Assembly (NCBI GenBank): GCA_900556845.1
Contig: USQO01000001.1
Span: forward strand, 30,330-94,329
Source of the DNA: an uncultured Bacteroides sp.
GTDB lineage: Bacteria > Bacteroidota > Bacteroidia > Bacteroidales > Bacteroidaceae
Length of the DNA: 64,000 bases
Reading direction: 5' to 3'
Every line of letters starts with the position of its first letter. Position 1 is the stretch's first letter. Shown here in pieces: positions 10,187-23,785 of this stretch. Made by a program: the position numbers and the translations under genes. Under the pieces are notes generated by a model. It had not been told where the DNA came from. It was given only the letters and a program-made list of their open reading frames with translations, and ran no database searches.

Positions 10187-11545
10187 TTATTTTCCTTCCT
10201 TGATAATCGTAATACACAAAGCACCTACCCAAAGAAATATTCCGGCTAAAACCAACATATTCACTTCAGGAGCAACAGCTCCTTCTACCGTAAAGGATTT
10301 CAAGATCAATCCGCCAAGCATAGCCGCTACAATCTGCGGAATACAAATAGTTCCGTTAAACAAGCCCAGATACATACCCATGTGACCACCCGACAATGAA
10401 TTGGTCAGAATAGTGAAAGGCAAAGCCAACATTGCAGCCCACGCACAACCAATCAGCAAAAACGAAATAAACAATAAATAGGGGCTATGAAAGAAATATA
10501 CAGAAACAAAGCCGATGCCTCCCAAAACCAGGCTTAAAGCATAAACAAACTTTCTATTCTTAAACATCGGTATCAGGGTAGCCCAGATTACAGAACCTAC
10601 TGCCTGTACCGCAAAAAGAATACCTACCCAGTCGCCCGCATTCTGATACTGTACGGACTGTGTATCAAGTACGCAGTGCACCACACCGTCTTTCACCACT
10701 TCAAGCATAGGCGTACCAAAAACATTGGCAGCAACAGTACCATTCGTATAAGTCCACATAAACATGAAGGCTGCCCAGCAAAAGAATTGTACCAATCCTA
10801 CCGTCCAGAACGACTTAGGAGCTTTCAGCAACAATTGCCATACATTTTCTTTCTGCTCTTGCGAAGCCTGCGTTATGCCGTGATACTCGGCATATTCCTT
10901 AGGTGGAATCTCCTTTACCTTTATTGTTGTATAAATCACACACAAAATCAGAATAATTGCTCCGATATAAAAAGAATAGATTACTGAATCTGGGACAACT
11001 CCTTTAGGGGCTACATTACTTATCCCCAACATCGCAAACAAGAACGGGAAAAGATAACCGGCCAGGCTACCGGCATTGCAGAGAAAACTCTGGATAGAAT
11101 AAGCCAACCCCTTCTGTTTCTCATTAACCATATCCCCCACCATCATCTTGAACGGCTGCATAGCTATGTTAATCGAAGTATCCAGAAACATCAATGAGAA
11201 AAGACCGAAAATCATGGCCGCACCAACCGACATTCCAAAACTGCCGGCATTAGGAAGTAAGGCCATAACCAGTACTGCAATCACAGCTCCTACAAATAAA
11301 TAAGGTATACGTCTTCCAAACCGGCACCAAGTCCGGTCACTCAATGCACCGATAATCGGCTGAACGATAATACCCGCCAAAGGAGGTAAAATCCAAAAAT
11401 AACTCAAGCTGTGTGGATCGGCACCTAAAGTCGAAAAAATACGACTGATATTAGCACTCTGTAAAGCATAGGCAATCTGCACACCAAAAAATCCGAAACT
11501 GATGTTCCACAGTTTCCAGAAACTTAAATCGGGTAATTTTTTCAT
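10187..11545 (-). CDS. MFS sugar transporter (probable maltose/maltodextrin uptake)
   Basis: A 452-residue polytopic inner-membrane protein with about 12 hydrophobic segments, of the GPH/SLC45-like branch of the major facilitator superfamily. It opens MKKLPDLSFWKLWNISFGFFGVQ, and the first loop carries the family pattern GALSDRTWCRFGRRIPYL, equivalent to the GxxxDRxxxxxGRR motif. The start at 11545 was preferred over one 14 codons upstream because family members begin with this KLP..SF..LW sequence. It lies between malQ and the susR-like gene and reads in the same direction as the latter (57 bp gap). Import of maltose or short maltodextrins across the inner membrane is inferred from this context; the sequence alone does not fix the substrate. 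Confidence 0.82.
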   Translation of the reverse strand: MKKLPDLSFWKLWNISFGFFGVQIAYALQSANISRIFSTLGADPHSLSYFWILPPLAGIIVQPIIGALSDRTWCRFGRRIPYLFVGAVIAVLVMALLPNAGSFGMSVGAAMIFGLFSLMFLDTSINIAMQPFKMMVGDMVNEKQKGLAYSIQSFLCNAGSLAGYLFPFLFAMLGISNVAPKGVVPDSVIYSFYIGAIILILCVIYTTIKVKEIPPKEYAEYHGITQASQEQKENVWQLLLKAPKSFWTVGLVQFFCWAAFMFMWTYTNGTVAANVFGTPMLEVVKDGVVHCVLDTQSVQYQNAGDWVGILFAVQAVGSVIWATLIPMFKNRKFVYALSLVLGGIGFVSVYFFHSPYLLFISFLLIGCAWAAMLALPFTILTNSLSGGHMGMYLGLFNGTICIPQIVAAMLGGLILKSFTVEGAVAPEVNMLVLAGIFLWVGALCITIIKEGK

Positions 11546-11602
11546 GGTATTATATAAAAATTGATTTGCCTGATGCGGGAAAAGCACGTAAGAAAAAATA
11601 TC

Positions 11603-13201
11603 CTAAAGACTCATTACTTTTTGTTCAAAGAGGTCTTTATCACCCAGTGCCTTATTGCGAATTTTGCTACGATAGTTGTATACGGTAGCCAGTGAATAGC
11701 CCAAGAAATGGGCAATACGCGAAGAGTCTGTAACTCCTAAACGAATCAGTGCAAATATACGAAGTTCTGTATTAAGTAGTTCACCCGATTTGGGATAAAA
11801 TTTAGCTTCGTCGACCAATAAAGCATTAAATTTTTCAATAAAGTGAGGGAATAGCTCCAAAAAGGACTTATCGAACTCCTGATAGAAGCTTTTCCGCTCT
11901 TCCCGGAGAAATTGATCCGATTTTATTGTACGATATAATTCCTCTATTTTAGAAGCCATTGCAAGCTTCTCTAAGGAGCGTCTGTATTGCTCCAGCTTGT
12001 CAAGATAAATTACACATCTATCCAAATATCTGGCTATATATACTTCTTTTATCTTTCCTGTTTCCTCCAATTCCTGATTGACATGCAACAGACTGTCATT
12101 AGCTTTCTTCAGCTCCGAACGCATAGCAGCAAGTTTCCGCATCCAGTGATACAGATAAAAAACGGCAGCTACCAGTAACAATGCCAGGATACTGATACCA
12201 ACCAGCAGACTACGGACAACCCTACGCTCCTGCGCCTCTTTTGTCCGATAGGCTTTATCGATAATAGGATAGAATTCAGTCACTTCCAGAAAACGTAAAC
12301 GGGCATTACACGCCACGGCATCCTCCATCGAACAATTCAAATAGCGATAGGCTCTGTCCAAGTTTCCACATTCATACATCAACCGGGCCAACTTCTGCAA
12401 AGAGGCATACTCACGTACAGCCATTTTGAGGTCAACCAAAGCCGTTTTTGCCAAAAAATAAATTTCACTATCCATATCTCCTTTTTCTTTATAAGCTTCA
12501 GATAGGGTATAGAAATAGTATGCCTGCTGTTGTGAAGAAAGCGTTTCCACATCAAAATGATGTAAGATACGTATTGCTTCATCCGGACGTTTATATAGAA
12601 TCAGCTTCTCGGCATAAGTAATTTCCCGGTCTAACGAAGGAGGCGAAATCAGCAAAATAGAATCTCTGTACAGTTGAGTTGCTCGCAAATATTTCTGTTT
12701 TTCTTCTAAGTTAGATGTATAATCAGCAATCCAGCCATAATGTGCTCTCCGAGTCCGATAATAATATCCCAGCAAATCCTTATTCAGCTCAGCCGGATGA
12801 ATTTTTTCCAGTTCAGTATAAGCCTCATTATACATACCCATTACCCCCATCACTTCTGCCCGATTAATAATAATCTCATTACGTAGTTGCGGATTTTCCA
12901 TATAAGGCAGATACTGCCAGCGGGCATTGACATAATAAAGAGAGGAATCGGCCTGATAGTGCAGGTATTCATAAAACAACCCACCGCATAAATCGTATTT
13001 TTCCTTATTGTCTTTACTTGCAGCAAAACGTTCTTTCAAAGCACGAATACGCTCCTCACGCTGTTCCTGATATTGCGTTTTATTCGATATGACATTATCC
13101 AGCTGTGTTAATACAAACTCTATGTCTGGAGACGTTGCACTTACTGTAAAAACAGGGATTTGTAGGAGTAAACATAATAATACAAACGAAAGATATTTCA
13201 T
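11603..13201 (-). CDS. susR: SusR-type membrane-spanning transcriptional regulator
   Basis: Matches SusR, the maltose-responsive activator of Bacteroides starch-utilisation genes. The 532-residue protein starts with a signal-like segment ([18 protein letters not shown]), then has a helical TPR-like periplasmic region of about 300 residues (for example [15 protein letters not shown] and [15 protein letters not shown]). One transmembrane helix spans residues 331-351, followed by a coiled coil and a C-terminal DNA-binding region near residues 480-525 ([29 protein letters not shown]). The start at 13201 is preferred to one 20 codons upstream because it begins the signal segment. It is divergent from susA across a 270-bp region holding repeats and palindromes (13257-13401) that could be its targets. 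The periplasmic half presumably senses maltose. Confidence 0.88.
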   Translation of the reverse strand: MKYLSFVLLCLLLQIPVFTVSATSPDIEFVLTQLDNVISNKTQYQEQREERIRALKERFAASKDNKEKYDLCGGLFYEYLHYQADSSLYYVNARWQYLPYMENPQLRNEIIINRAEVMGVMGMYNEAYTELEKIHPAELNKDLLGYYYRTRRAHYGWIADYTSNLEEKQKYLRATQLYRDSILLISPPSLDREITYAEKLILYKRPDEAIRILHHFDVETLSSQQQAYYFYTLSEAYKEKGDMDSEIYFLAKTALVDLKMAVREYASLQKLARLMYECGNLDRAYRYLNCSMEDAVACNARLRFLEVTEFYPIIDKAYRTKEAQERRVVRSLLVGISILALLLVAAVFYLYHWMRKLAAMRSELKKANDSLLHVNQELEETGKIKEVYIARYLDRCVIYLDKLEQYRRSLEKLAMASKIEELYRTIKSDQFLREERKSFYQEFDKSFLELFPHFIEKFNALLVDEAKFYPKSGELLNTELRIFALIRLGVTDSSRIAHFLGYSLATVYNYRSKIRNKALGDKDLFEQKVMSL

Positions 13202-13256
13202 ATTTTTGATATTTAAGGTCAACACAAAAATATATAAAAAACAAAAACAAGAAATA

Positions 13257-13358
13257 TTCAATTTATATTTTCCTCATTTCAATTTATATTTTATTGTTTA
13301 CATAAAAACATATCATGTTGATTTACAATATATTACACATAAAACACATTTATATTTT
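13257..13358. repeat. Spaced AT-rich direct repeats between susR and susA
   Basis: The 15-mer TTCAATTTATATTTT occurs at 13257-13271 and again at 13278-13292, a period of exactly 21 bases (two helical turns). The 11-base core ATTTATATTTT returns at 13348-13358. They sit between divergent regulator and target genes and look like binding sites for a regulator, although AT-rich Bacteroides intergenic DNA makes short matches likely. Confidence 0.5.
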
Positions 13359-13375
13359 CATTCAAGAAAAAAATA

Positions 13376-13401
13376 ACTTGTTCCGCACAAGTCTAATTTT
13401 G
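13376..13401 (+). promoter_or_regulatory. susA control region: ACTTGT-N5-ACAAGT palindrome and -7 element
   Basis: A perfect palindrome ACTTGT (13376-13381), five bases, ACAAGT (13387-13392) is followed after one base by TAATTTTG (13394-13401), which fits the TAnnTTTG -7 consensus. The palindrome occupies the -33 position, where an activator such as SusR could replace the missing TTTG. A related inverted repeat lies ahead of susC. Confidence 0.5.
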
Positions 13402-13462
13402 CAGTCAAAGAAATGCGGGAAGCAATTCCACTGCAAAAAAAGATTTTATACTTTAAATCTAA

Positions 13463-15325
<1,863 letters not shown>

Positions 15326-15450
15326 TTCATTTCTATTTTTACGGCTTGTCAAAGCACATAAATTATTAATAAACAATATATTACAATTATAAATCCCCTA
15401 AAAACATTTCTATTTTTATTCATATAGAAATAAAGAGAATAGCAATAACA

Positions 15451-15458
15451 TACATTTG
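15451..15458 (+). promoter_or_regulatory. Candidate -7 element upstream of susB
   Basis: TACATTTG fits TAnnTTTG and lies 51 bases before the susB ATG. The 184-bp susA-susB gap is otherwise AT-rich without a clear terminator. No -33 TTTG is seen at the expected distance. Confidence 0.4.
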
Positions 15459-15494
15459 CAACAGACAACGAAAAGCACTTTCAATAACCTATAA

Positions 15495-17690
<2,196 letters not shown>

Positions 17691-17724
17691 GTAGTTTTAT
17701 ATTAAGGTTGAAAAATCGGCATGA

Positions 17725-17806
17725 CTTGTTTATCGGATAAAGAAACAAGCACCGTTTTAGCTTCAATAGGTATTTTTCATATTTGCATGCCGCTCCGGCG
17801 GCATGC
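17725..17806 (+). promoter_or_regulatory. susC leader: inverted repeat, -7-like element and GC-rich hairpin
   Basis: CTTGTTT (17725-17731) and AAACAAG (17743-17749) form a perfect inverted repeat that shares its half-site with the palindrome before susA. CATATTTG at 17778-17785 is one mismatch from the -7 consensus. It is immediately followed by a perfect 9-bp hairpin, GCATGCCGC (17785-17793), loop TCCG, GCGGCATGC (17798-17806), which would lie at the start of the susC leader RNA. No T-run follows, so it is not a standard terminator; it may be an attenuator, a stabilising 5' structure or a regulator site. Confidence 0.5.
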
Positions 17807-17845
17807 TTTACACAGAATTTTATTGATACACTTAAATTTATATTT

Positions 17846-20842
17846 ATGAAAAAGAACGCATTTATCAGAAAATCAGGTAGGGCACTGCTACTTTGTGCAG
17901 CAGGCATGCTCATCTCTGCCCAGGCCTACGGTCAAGCGCTCACCATCAAAGGTGTAGTTAAAGACAAGGCCGGCGAGCCTGTTATCGGTGCCAACGTACT
18001 GGTAAAAGGTACTACCAACGGCACAATTACTGACTTCGACGGAAACTTTGTACTTAACGCCGACAAAAATGATATTATCGCCATTTCCTTCATCGGTTAC
18101 CAGACTCAAGAGTTGCCTGCTTCAGCACTTATGAATGTAGTCCTGAGTGATGACAGCCAGTTGCTGCAAGACGTAGTCATCATCGGTTACGGTACTGTAA
18201 AGAAAGACGACCTGACCGGCTCCGTAGCTACCGTAAAAGCCGACCAGATAAACAGGGGAGTTGCTACCTCCCCATCCGATTTGCTGCGCGGCAAGTCAGC
18301 CGGTGTGGTCATCACCCAAGGCAGCGGTCAGCCGGGGGCAGCTTCCACCATCCGCATCCGCGGGGGTTCGTCGCTCTCTGCCACCAACGATCCGCTCATC
18401 GTGATAGACGGGCTGCCTGTGAGTAACGAGGGCATCAGCGGCATGGGCGACCCGCTGGCCAGCATCAACCCGGGCGATATAGAGAGTTTCACCGTGCTGA
18501 AGGATGCTTCGGCTACGGCCATCTACGGTTCGCGTGCGTCGAACGGCGTCATTGTCATCACTACCAAGAAGGGTAGCAAGGGCGGCAGCCTGCTGCCGAA
18601 GGTCAGTGTGGACTTTGCAGCTTCGCTCAGCCGGGTGAGCCGCTATGTGGATGTAATGGATGCCGCCACGCTGCGCCGGGCAGTGGCCGATTATGCGGGA
18701 AGTGACTCGGATGCATACCGCGCATTGGGTGATGCCGATACCGACTGGCAGAAAGAGATTTACCGGCTGGCTCCTACCTATGAGGGCAACATCAGCCTGA
18801 ACGGCCAGCTCCCGCTGGGCAAGGCAGGCAGCATGCCTTACCGTGTATCAGGCGGTTACCTCAGCCAGAAGGGAGTGCTGCGCACGTCGCAGATGGACCG
18901 CGGTACGCTGTCGGTAAATCTCTCGCCGCAGTTGCTCGACGGGCACCTCACCGTGGGGCTCAATGCCAAGGGGGTGGTGACGGACAACCGTTTCGCCAAT
19001 CAGGAGGCTATAGGAGAAGCCATCCACATGGATCCCACGCAGCCGGTGTATGATGACTCGGAGCGGGGCAACCACAGCTACTACATGTGGCGCGACCTGA
19101 ACGGGAACTGCAACACCATGGCTACATCGAACCCCGTAGCACTGCTCTTCGAGAAGGATGACCGTGCTACAGCCAAACGCTTCATCGGTAACGCACAGCT
19201 GGACTATAAGGTGCATGGCGTAGAGGGGTTGCGCTTCAACGTAAACGCGGGTCTGGACTTCTCTACCAGCAGCGGCACAGTGGATGTGGCGCAGGGCTCG
19301 GAGCAGTCGCTGCACAACACGGCAGAATCGGGCTCGGGCTCGCACAAGGATTACTCGTACCTGCGCCGCGACCAGACGCTGGAGAGTTATCTGGACTACA
19401 GCCGCACGCTGGGCAGCCATTTCTTCGACGTGATGGCGGGTTACTCGTGGCAGCATTTCTACACGGCTTCGTCCAGCTACTCGGTGAAGAAGTCGGATGC
19501 CACGCAGGTGCTTGAGGACAAGCTCAGCCGCAGCGAGTATTTCCTGGTATCGTTCTTCGGCCGTGCCAACTATACGCTGGCCGATAAGTATATGTTTACG
19601 TTCACCCTGCGCCGCGACGGTACTTCGCGCTTCCAGAACAACAAGTGGGGTACGTTCCCGTCCGTGGCGCTGGGATGGAACATCGCCAAGGAGCATTTCC
19701 TGGCCGACAGCAGCGTGCTCTCGGCCCTGAAGCTGCGCCTTAGCTGGGGTCAGACGGGTCAGCAGGACCTCAATGCGGGCAATTATCCTACGCTGGCTAC
19801 CTACTATACCAATCAGCTGGGCAGTTATTATTACTTTGGCGACCGTCTGATGGTGCCGGTCACTGCACTGGGCTATAATGCGGACCTGAAGTGGGAAACG
19901 ACGACGACGTGGAATGCGGGTATCGACTATGGTTTCCTGAATGGCCGTATCACGGGTGGTATTGACGTGTACTACCGCCAGACGAAGGACCTGATCAACT
20001 ATATCCCGGTGTCGGCGCTGTCGAACCTGAAGAATTACCTCACCACGAACATCGGTAACCTGGAGAATACGGGTGTGGAATTCGAAATCAACACCATCCC
20101 CGTGGAGACGCGCGACTGGAACTGGCGCCTGGGTGCGAACGTGGCATGGAACAAGAACAAGATTACGAAGCTGACGGCGGTGGAGAGCGACAAATCGGGC
20201 GTGGAGACCGGCGGCATCAGCGGGGGTGTGGGTAACAACGTGCAGATGCATCAGGTGGGTTATCCTACGTCGTCGTTCTACCTGTACGAGCAGGTGTATG
20301 ATGCCGACGGACGACCCATCGAGGGAGCGTATGTGGACCGCAACGGCGACGGGGCGGTGAACGGCGACGACCGCTATCTGTGTCACAAGCCGGCACCGGA
20401 CGTGACCATCGGCGTGAACACTACGCTGACGTGGAAGAACTGGACGCTGGCGGTTTCGGCGCACGGAAACATCGGCAACTGGGTGTACGACAACGTGTCG
20501 TCGGGCAACGAGATGAAGGCGGACTTCTGGACGAACAACTTCGTGTCGAACCGTATGAACAGTGCCCTCACCACGAACTTCGAGCAGGCGCAGTATCTGT
20601 CGGACTATTATCTGCACAATGCGTCGTTCTTCAAGATTGACAATGTGACGCTGAGCTACAACTTTGCCGACCTCGTCAAGGCGAAGGACCGCTCGCTGGG
20701 CATGAACGTGTATTTCACCGTGCAGAACGTGTGCACGTTTACGGGTTACGACGGTCTGGACCCCGAAATCTACAACGGTATCGACAATAACCTTTATCCG
20801 CGTCCACGTACGTATGTACTGGGTGTGAAACTGAATTTCTAA
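17846..20842 (+). CDS. susC: SusC-type TonB-dependent outer-membrane maltooligosaccharide transporter
   Basis: Outer-membrane barrel that imports maltooligosaccharides with SusD. The start at 17846 (MKKNAFIRK) was chosen over one 21 codons upstream because it begins a good signal peptide ending near AQAYGQ. Next comes the carboxypeptidase-regulatory-like N-terminal extension (LTIKGVVKDKAGEPVIGANV), the TonB box region and the SusC-type plug (VVIGYGTVKKDDLTGSV, RIRGGSSLSATNDPLIVIDG, ASATAIYGSRASNGVIVITT), then the barrel to a terminal Phe. The length is 998 residues. Codon and base composition change abruptly at about 18.24 kb, roughly residue 130: mixed, AT-tolerant codons before it and GC-rich codons (CTG, GGC, ACG) after it, suggesting a mosaic gene. 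The susD gene follows 21 bp downstream. Confidence 0.95.
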   Translation: MKKNAFIRKSGRALLLCAAGMLISAQAYGQALTIKGVVKDKAGEPVIGANVLVKGTTNGTITDFDGNFVLNADKNDIIAISFIGYQTQELPASALMNVVLSDDSQLLQDVVIIGYGTVKKDDLTGSVATVKADQINRGVATSPSDLLRGKSAGVVITQGSGQPGAASTIRIRGGSSLSATNDPLIVIDGLPVSNEGISGMGDPLASINPGDIESFTVLKDASATAIYGSRASNGVIVITTKKGSKGGSLLPKVSVDFAASLSRVSRYVDVMDAATLRRAVADYAGSDSDAYRALGDADTDWQKEIYRLAPTYEGNISLNGQLPLGKAGSMPYRVSGGYLSQKGVLRTSQMDRGTLSVNLSPQLLDGHLTVGLNAKGVVTDNRFANQEAIGEAIHMDPTQPVYDDSERGNHSYYMWRDLNGNCNTMATSNPVALLFEKDDRATAKRFIGNAQLDYKVHGVEGLRFNVNAGLDFSTSSGTVDVAQGSEQSLHNTAESGSGSHKDYSYLRRDQTLESYLDYSRTLGSHFFDVMAGYSWQHFYTASSSYSVKKSDATQVLEDKLSRSEYFLVSFFGRANYTLADKYMFTFTLRRDGTSRFQNNKWGTFPSVALGWNIAKEHFLADSSVLSALKLRLSWGQTGQQDLNAGNYPTLATYYTNQLGSYYYFGDRLMVPVTALGYNADLKWETTTTWNAGIDYGFLNGRITGGIDVYYRQTKDLINYIPVSALSNLKNYLTTNIGNLENTGVEFEINTIPVETRDWNWRLGANVAWNKNKITKLTAVESDKSGVETGGISGGVGNNVQMHQVGYPTSSFYLYEQVYDADGRPIEGAYVDRNGDGAVNGDDRYLCHKPAPDVTIGVNTTLTWKNWTLAVSAHGNIGNWVYDNVSSGNEMKADFWTNNFVSNRMNSALTTNFEQAQYLSDYYLHNASFFKIDNVTLSYNFADLVKAKDRSLGMNVYFTVQNVCTFTGYDGLDPEIYNGIDNNLYPRPRTYVLGVKLNF

Positions 20843-20863
20843 CCTTACTTAAATGCTTTTATC

Positions 20864-22414
20864 ATGAAACTATATAGCAAGCTTTTCTGCATGGCCCTGC
20901 TCTCGGCAGGACTTCTGTGCCCATCGTGTGTGGGCGACCTCGATGTAACTCCCATCGACCCGAGTACGAATACCGTGGACAAGGCGCTGACGTCGCAGGC
21001 GGACTTCGAGGCGTTTCTGGCGCAGTGCTACACGGGTCTGGCTACCAGCGGCTCGTACGGTCCGAACGGCGACTCGAACATTTCGGGCCTGGACGGCGGA
21101 CAGAGCCAGTATTTCCGCGGCATGTTCCACCTGAATGAGTATACTACGGACGAGTGTGTGGTGGGTTGGAACGACCAGACCATCCAGGATTTGCATGGAC
21201 TGAGCTGGACGGCCTCGGATACGTTCATCGCTGCGCTGTATTACCGTATTTTCTATCAGATTTCGATGTACAATGAGTTTATCCGCCAGGCACGGGCTAC
21301 GTCGCTCGAGTTTGCCGAGAAGGAGGTGTACATTGCCGAGGCACGGGCGCTGCGGGCACTGTCATACTATCATGCTATCGACATGTTCGGCAGTGTACCG
21401 TTTGCGGACGAGACGGCGGCTGTGGGTTCGCAGAATCCGCCGCGCATCGAGCGTACCGAGCTGTTCACGTGGCTGGAGACGGAGCTGAAGGACATCATCG
21501 ACAACAGTGCCCTGCCGCAGGCGCGTACCAACGAGTACGGACGCATCGACAAAGGGGGTGCCCGCATGATTCTGGCCAAGCTGTATCTCAATGCCGAGGT
21601 GTACACGGGTACGGCTCGCTACGAGGAGTGTGCGCAGGTGTGCCGCCAGCTGGTGAACGACGGCTACTCGCTGCACGGCAAGTATGCCGAGCTGTTCATG
21701 GCCGACAACCAGCGCTGCACGGACGAGGTGATTTTTGCCGTGGAGCAGGACGGTATCAACACGCAGAGCTACGGAGTGACCAACTTCCTGATTTTTGCAT
21801 CGTGCGGCGGCAAGATGGACCCGGCTTCCATGGGTATTTCTTCGGGCTGGGGCGGTATCCGCACTACGCCGGAGTTTTATGACTCGTTCCAGAACGGCGA
21901 CGCGCGCTGCCTGTTCTTCACAACCGAGCAGCAGAAGGAGATTGACGACATCGCCAACTTCCAGCACGGCTATGCGTTCATGAAGTTCACCAACATGAAG
22001 AGCGACGGCACGCCGGGTTCTTCGCTGGGTTTCGTGGATACGGACTTCCCTGTTTTCCGCTATGCGGACGTGCTGCTGATGCTGGCCGAGTGTGCCAAAC
22101 ACGGGGCGACTTCGGTGACTGAGGCGCAGGGTCTGGCTTATCTGAACGAGGTGCGCACCCGTGCGGGACTTCCGGCGCAGGGCAGCTATACGCTGGACGA
22201 CGTGCTGCGCGAACGTGGCTGCGAGCTTTACATGGAGGGCTGGCGACGCTCGGACCTGATCCGTTTCGGACGATTTACTTCGGCCGGTTATCTGTGGTCG
22301 TGGAAGGGCGGCGTGAAGGCCGGAAAGGGTGTGGAGGATTTCCACAATCTCTTCCCTATCCCCGAAAAGGACCTGAACAGCAATCCTAATCTGGTGCAGA
22401 ATCCGGGATATTAA
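20864..22414 (+). CDS. susD: SusD-type starch-binding outer-membrane lipoprotein
   Basis: Surface lipoprotein that binds starch and caps the SusC pore. The signal ends in a lipobox (LLCPSC) with the acceptor Cys around residue 22, followed by VGDLDVTP. The 516-residue body shows the SusD/RagB pattern: early helices with SQADFEAFLAQCYTGL, the TPR-like AEARALRALSYYHAIDMFG, GGARMILAKLYLNAEVY, and the late FRYADVLLMLAECAKHG and LNEVRTRAGLP elements ending in FPIPEKDLNSNPNLVQNPGY. It belongs to the susC operon (21 bp gap) and is GC-rich like the rest of the segment, with many CTG Leu codons. Confidence 0.95.
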   Translation: MKLYSKLFCMALLSAGLLCPSCVGDLDVTPIDPSTNTVDKALTSQADFEAFLAQCYTGLATSGSYGPNGDSNISGLDGGQSQYFRGMFHLNEYTTDECVVGWNDQTIQDLHGLSWTASDTFIAALYYRIFYQISMYNEFIRQARATSLEFAEKEVYIAEARALRALSYYHAIDMFGSVPFADETAAVGSQNPPRIERTELFTWLETELKDIIDNSALPQARTNEYGRIDKGGARMILAKLYLNAEVYTGTARYEECAQVCRQLVNDGYSLHGKYAELFMADNQRCTDEVIFAVEQDGINTQSYGVTNFLIFASCGGKMDPASMGISSGWGGIRTTPEFYDSFQNGDARCLFFTTEQQKEIDDIANFQHGYAFMKFTNMKSDGTPGSSLGFVDTDFPVFRYADVLLMLAECAKHGATSVTEAQGLAYLNEVRTRAGLPAQGSYTLDDVLRERGCELYMEGWRRSDLIRFGRFTSAGYLWSWKGGVKAGKGVEDFHNLFPIPEKDLNSNPNLVQNPGY

Positions 22415-22424
22415 GGGTTATTTT

Positions 22425-22540
22425 CCGTCAGGACGGTTGCACGGGCTGCCTCATGTGCAGACCCGGCGCACCGGTGGACGGCGGTAACTCGATAACTCCG
22501 ATAACTTCAAGTAACTCCGATTAACTTCTTCAATAACTCT
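22425..22540 (+). repeat. susD-susE intergenic region: GC-rich fold and TAACT repeats
   Basis: The first half can fold: CCGTC near 22427 faces GACGG near 22478, with TGCACGGG against CCCGGCGCA inside. The second half has six copies of TAACT(C/T) at 22485, 22493, 22502, 22512, 22522 and 22534, spaced 8-12 bases. No open frame is present. It may modulate how much of the susCD message extends into susE, but there is no direct proof. Confidence 0.45.
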
Positions 22541-22560
22541 ACCTTTAAAATCTAAAAGTA

Positions 22561-23670
22561 ATGAAACTAGCATACAAAAGTTTTCTGTTCCTTGCGCTGG
22601 CACTGGGAGCCACGGCTTGCAGCGAAGTGCAGGACCCCGTTTACAATGTCAACAGTGCTTCGGCTCCTGCTCTGCAGGAAATAGGCGGCAGCTACACGCT
22701 GCAGGAGGGCAATGAGGATTTCGCCACTTTCAGTTTCTCGAAGGCCGACTTCGGCATCCAGGTGGCTGTGCAGTATCTGCTGGAGGCTTCGCTCAGTGAG
22801 GATTTCGCTACCGTCAAGGAGGTGATGGCGGGGGCTTATCCCGAAGGGGGCTTCGTGCTTCCGGCTTCGACCCTCAACTCGGCACTCATCGGCATGGATG
22901 CCGTGCCCGAATCGCCAGCGACGGTGTACTTCCGCGTGCGGGCGGTGGTGAACAACCTGTCGTCCAAACCGACGACGATGGTGCTCGTGTCGAACGTCAT
23001 CAGTACGCAGGTCACTCCATACAGCACCGTGAAGGAGTATCCTAAGGTTTGGGTAATCGGCGACTACTGCGGATGGAACCACAGCGCTACGCAGTTCCTT
23101 TACAGCTATGCCGAGAATACCACGTACACCGGCGTAGTGGACTTCGGTGAGAAGGCGGCGGCAGGCTTCAAGATTACGGGCGTGGGCAGCTGGGACGACA
23201 GCACCATGAACTGGGGGCTGGACGGCAATGCGGCGGCTCCGGAAGCAGAGGCAGGTTCTATCCAGCTCATCGCCGACGGCGGATCGGGCAACATCGGCTG
23301 CTACTCGCACCGCTTCTACCGCTTCTCGCTCGACACCAGCTCGCTCCTGCTCACCAAGGACCTGGCGTTCGATACCTTCAGCATCGTGGGCGAAGCCGGC
23401 AGTCAGGTGAACGGATGGGGCAAGCAGGATGTCGAAATGCAGTTCGACCCTGCCACACAGCGCTTCTATGCCGACGTGGAACTTGCCGACGGCGCTATCA
23501 AGTTCTATGCCGACAAGGACTGGAGTGTAAGCTTCGGCTCGGCTACGGCGGGTATCCTCGACTCGGGTGACAACATCAGCGTATCGGCTGGAAAATATCG
23601 CGTATACGTCAATCTGAACAATCCTTCGGAAATGACTTACGAGCTTAGCACAAAAGATTTCGGCAAATAA
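22561..23670 (+). CDS. susE: SusE/SusF-type starch-binding lipoprotein
   Basis: A 369-residue lipoprotein with a signal ending LALGATAC (acceptor Cys at residue 20) followed by SEVQDPVYN. The N-terminal part (residues ~25-150) is the immunoglobulin-like SusE domain (FSFSKADFGIQVAVQYLLEAS). Two beta-rich modules follow that resemble the starch-binding CBMs of SusE/SusF, including KVWVIGDYCGWNHS and FSIVGEAGSQVNGWG. Aromatic residues suitable for glucan stacking are present. B. thetaiotaomicron has separate SusE and SusF genes; only one gene is present here. It follows susD after 146 bp and precedes the pullulanase. Symbol assigned by domain type and position. Confidence 0.85.
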   Translation: MKLAYKSFLFLALALGATACSEVQDPVYNVNSASAPALQEIGGSYTLQEGNEDFATFSFSKADFGIQVAVQYLLEASLSEDFATVKEVMAGAYPEGGFVLPASTLNSALIGMDAVPESPATVYFRVRAVVNNLSSKPTTMVLVSNVISTQVTPYSTVKEYPKVWVIGDYCGWNHSATQFLYSYAENTTYTGVVDFGEKAAAGFKITGVGSWDDSTMNWGLDGNAAAPEAEAGSIQLIADGGSGNIGCYSHRFYRFSLDTSSLLLTKDLAFDTFSIVGEAGSQVNGWGKQDVEMQFDPATQRFYADVELADGAIKFYADKDWSVSFGSATAGILDSGDNISVSAGKYRVYVNLNNPSEMTYELSTKDFGK

Positions 23671-23688
23671 TCTGTTGCCGGTCTGGAT

Positions 23689-23749
23689 GCGGGCCGTGTT
23701 GCAGAACGGCGGCGGCATGCGACTGCCACATCCGGGCAGCATGGCCCGC
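23689..23749 (+). other. Long GC-rich hairpin between susE and the pullulanase gene
   Basis: GCGGGCCGTGTTGC (23689-23702) pairs with GCAGCATGGCCCGC (23736-23749), a 14-bp stem with two G-U pairs. A poor T-run follows (GTTGTTTTATC), so it may act as a partial terminator or an mRNA-stability element within the operon. Confidence 0.55.
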
Positions 23750-23785
23750 GTTGTTTTATCTAATACCTTAAAAAAGCGAATATCC

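Noticed and set aside
22485..22540. TAACT repeats as a CRISPR array
   Set aside because: Units are 5-6 bases with 3-6-base spacers; a CRISPR has repeats of about 24-37 bases and no cas gene is present.
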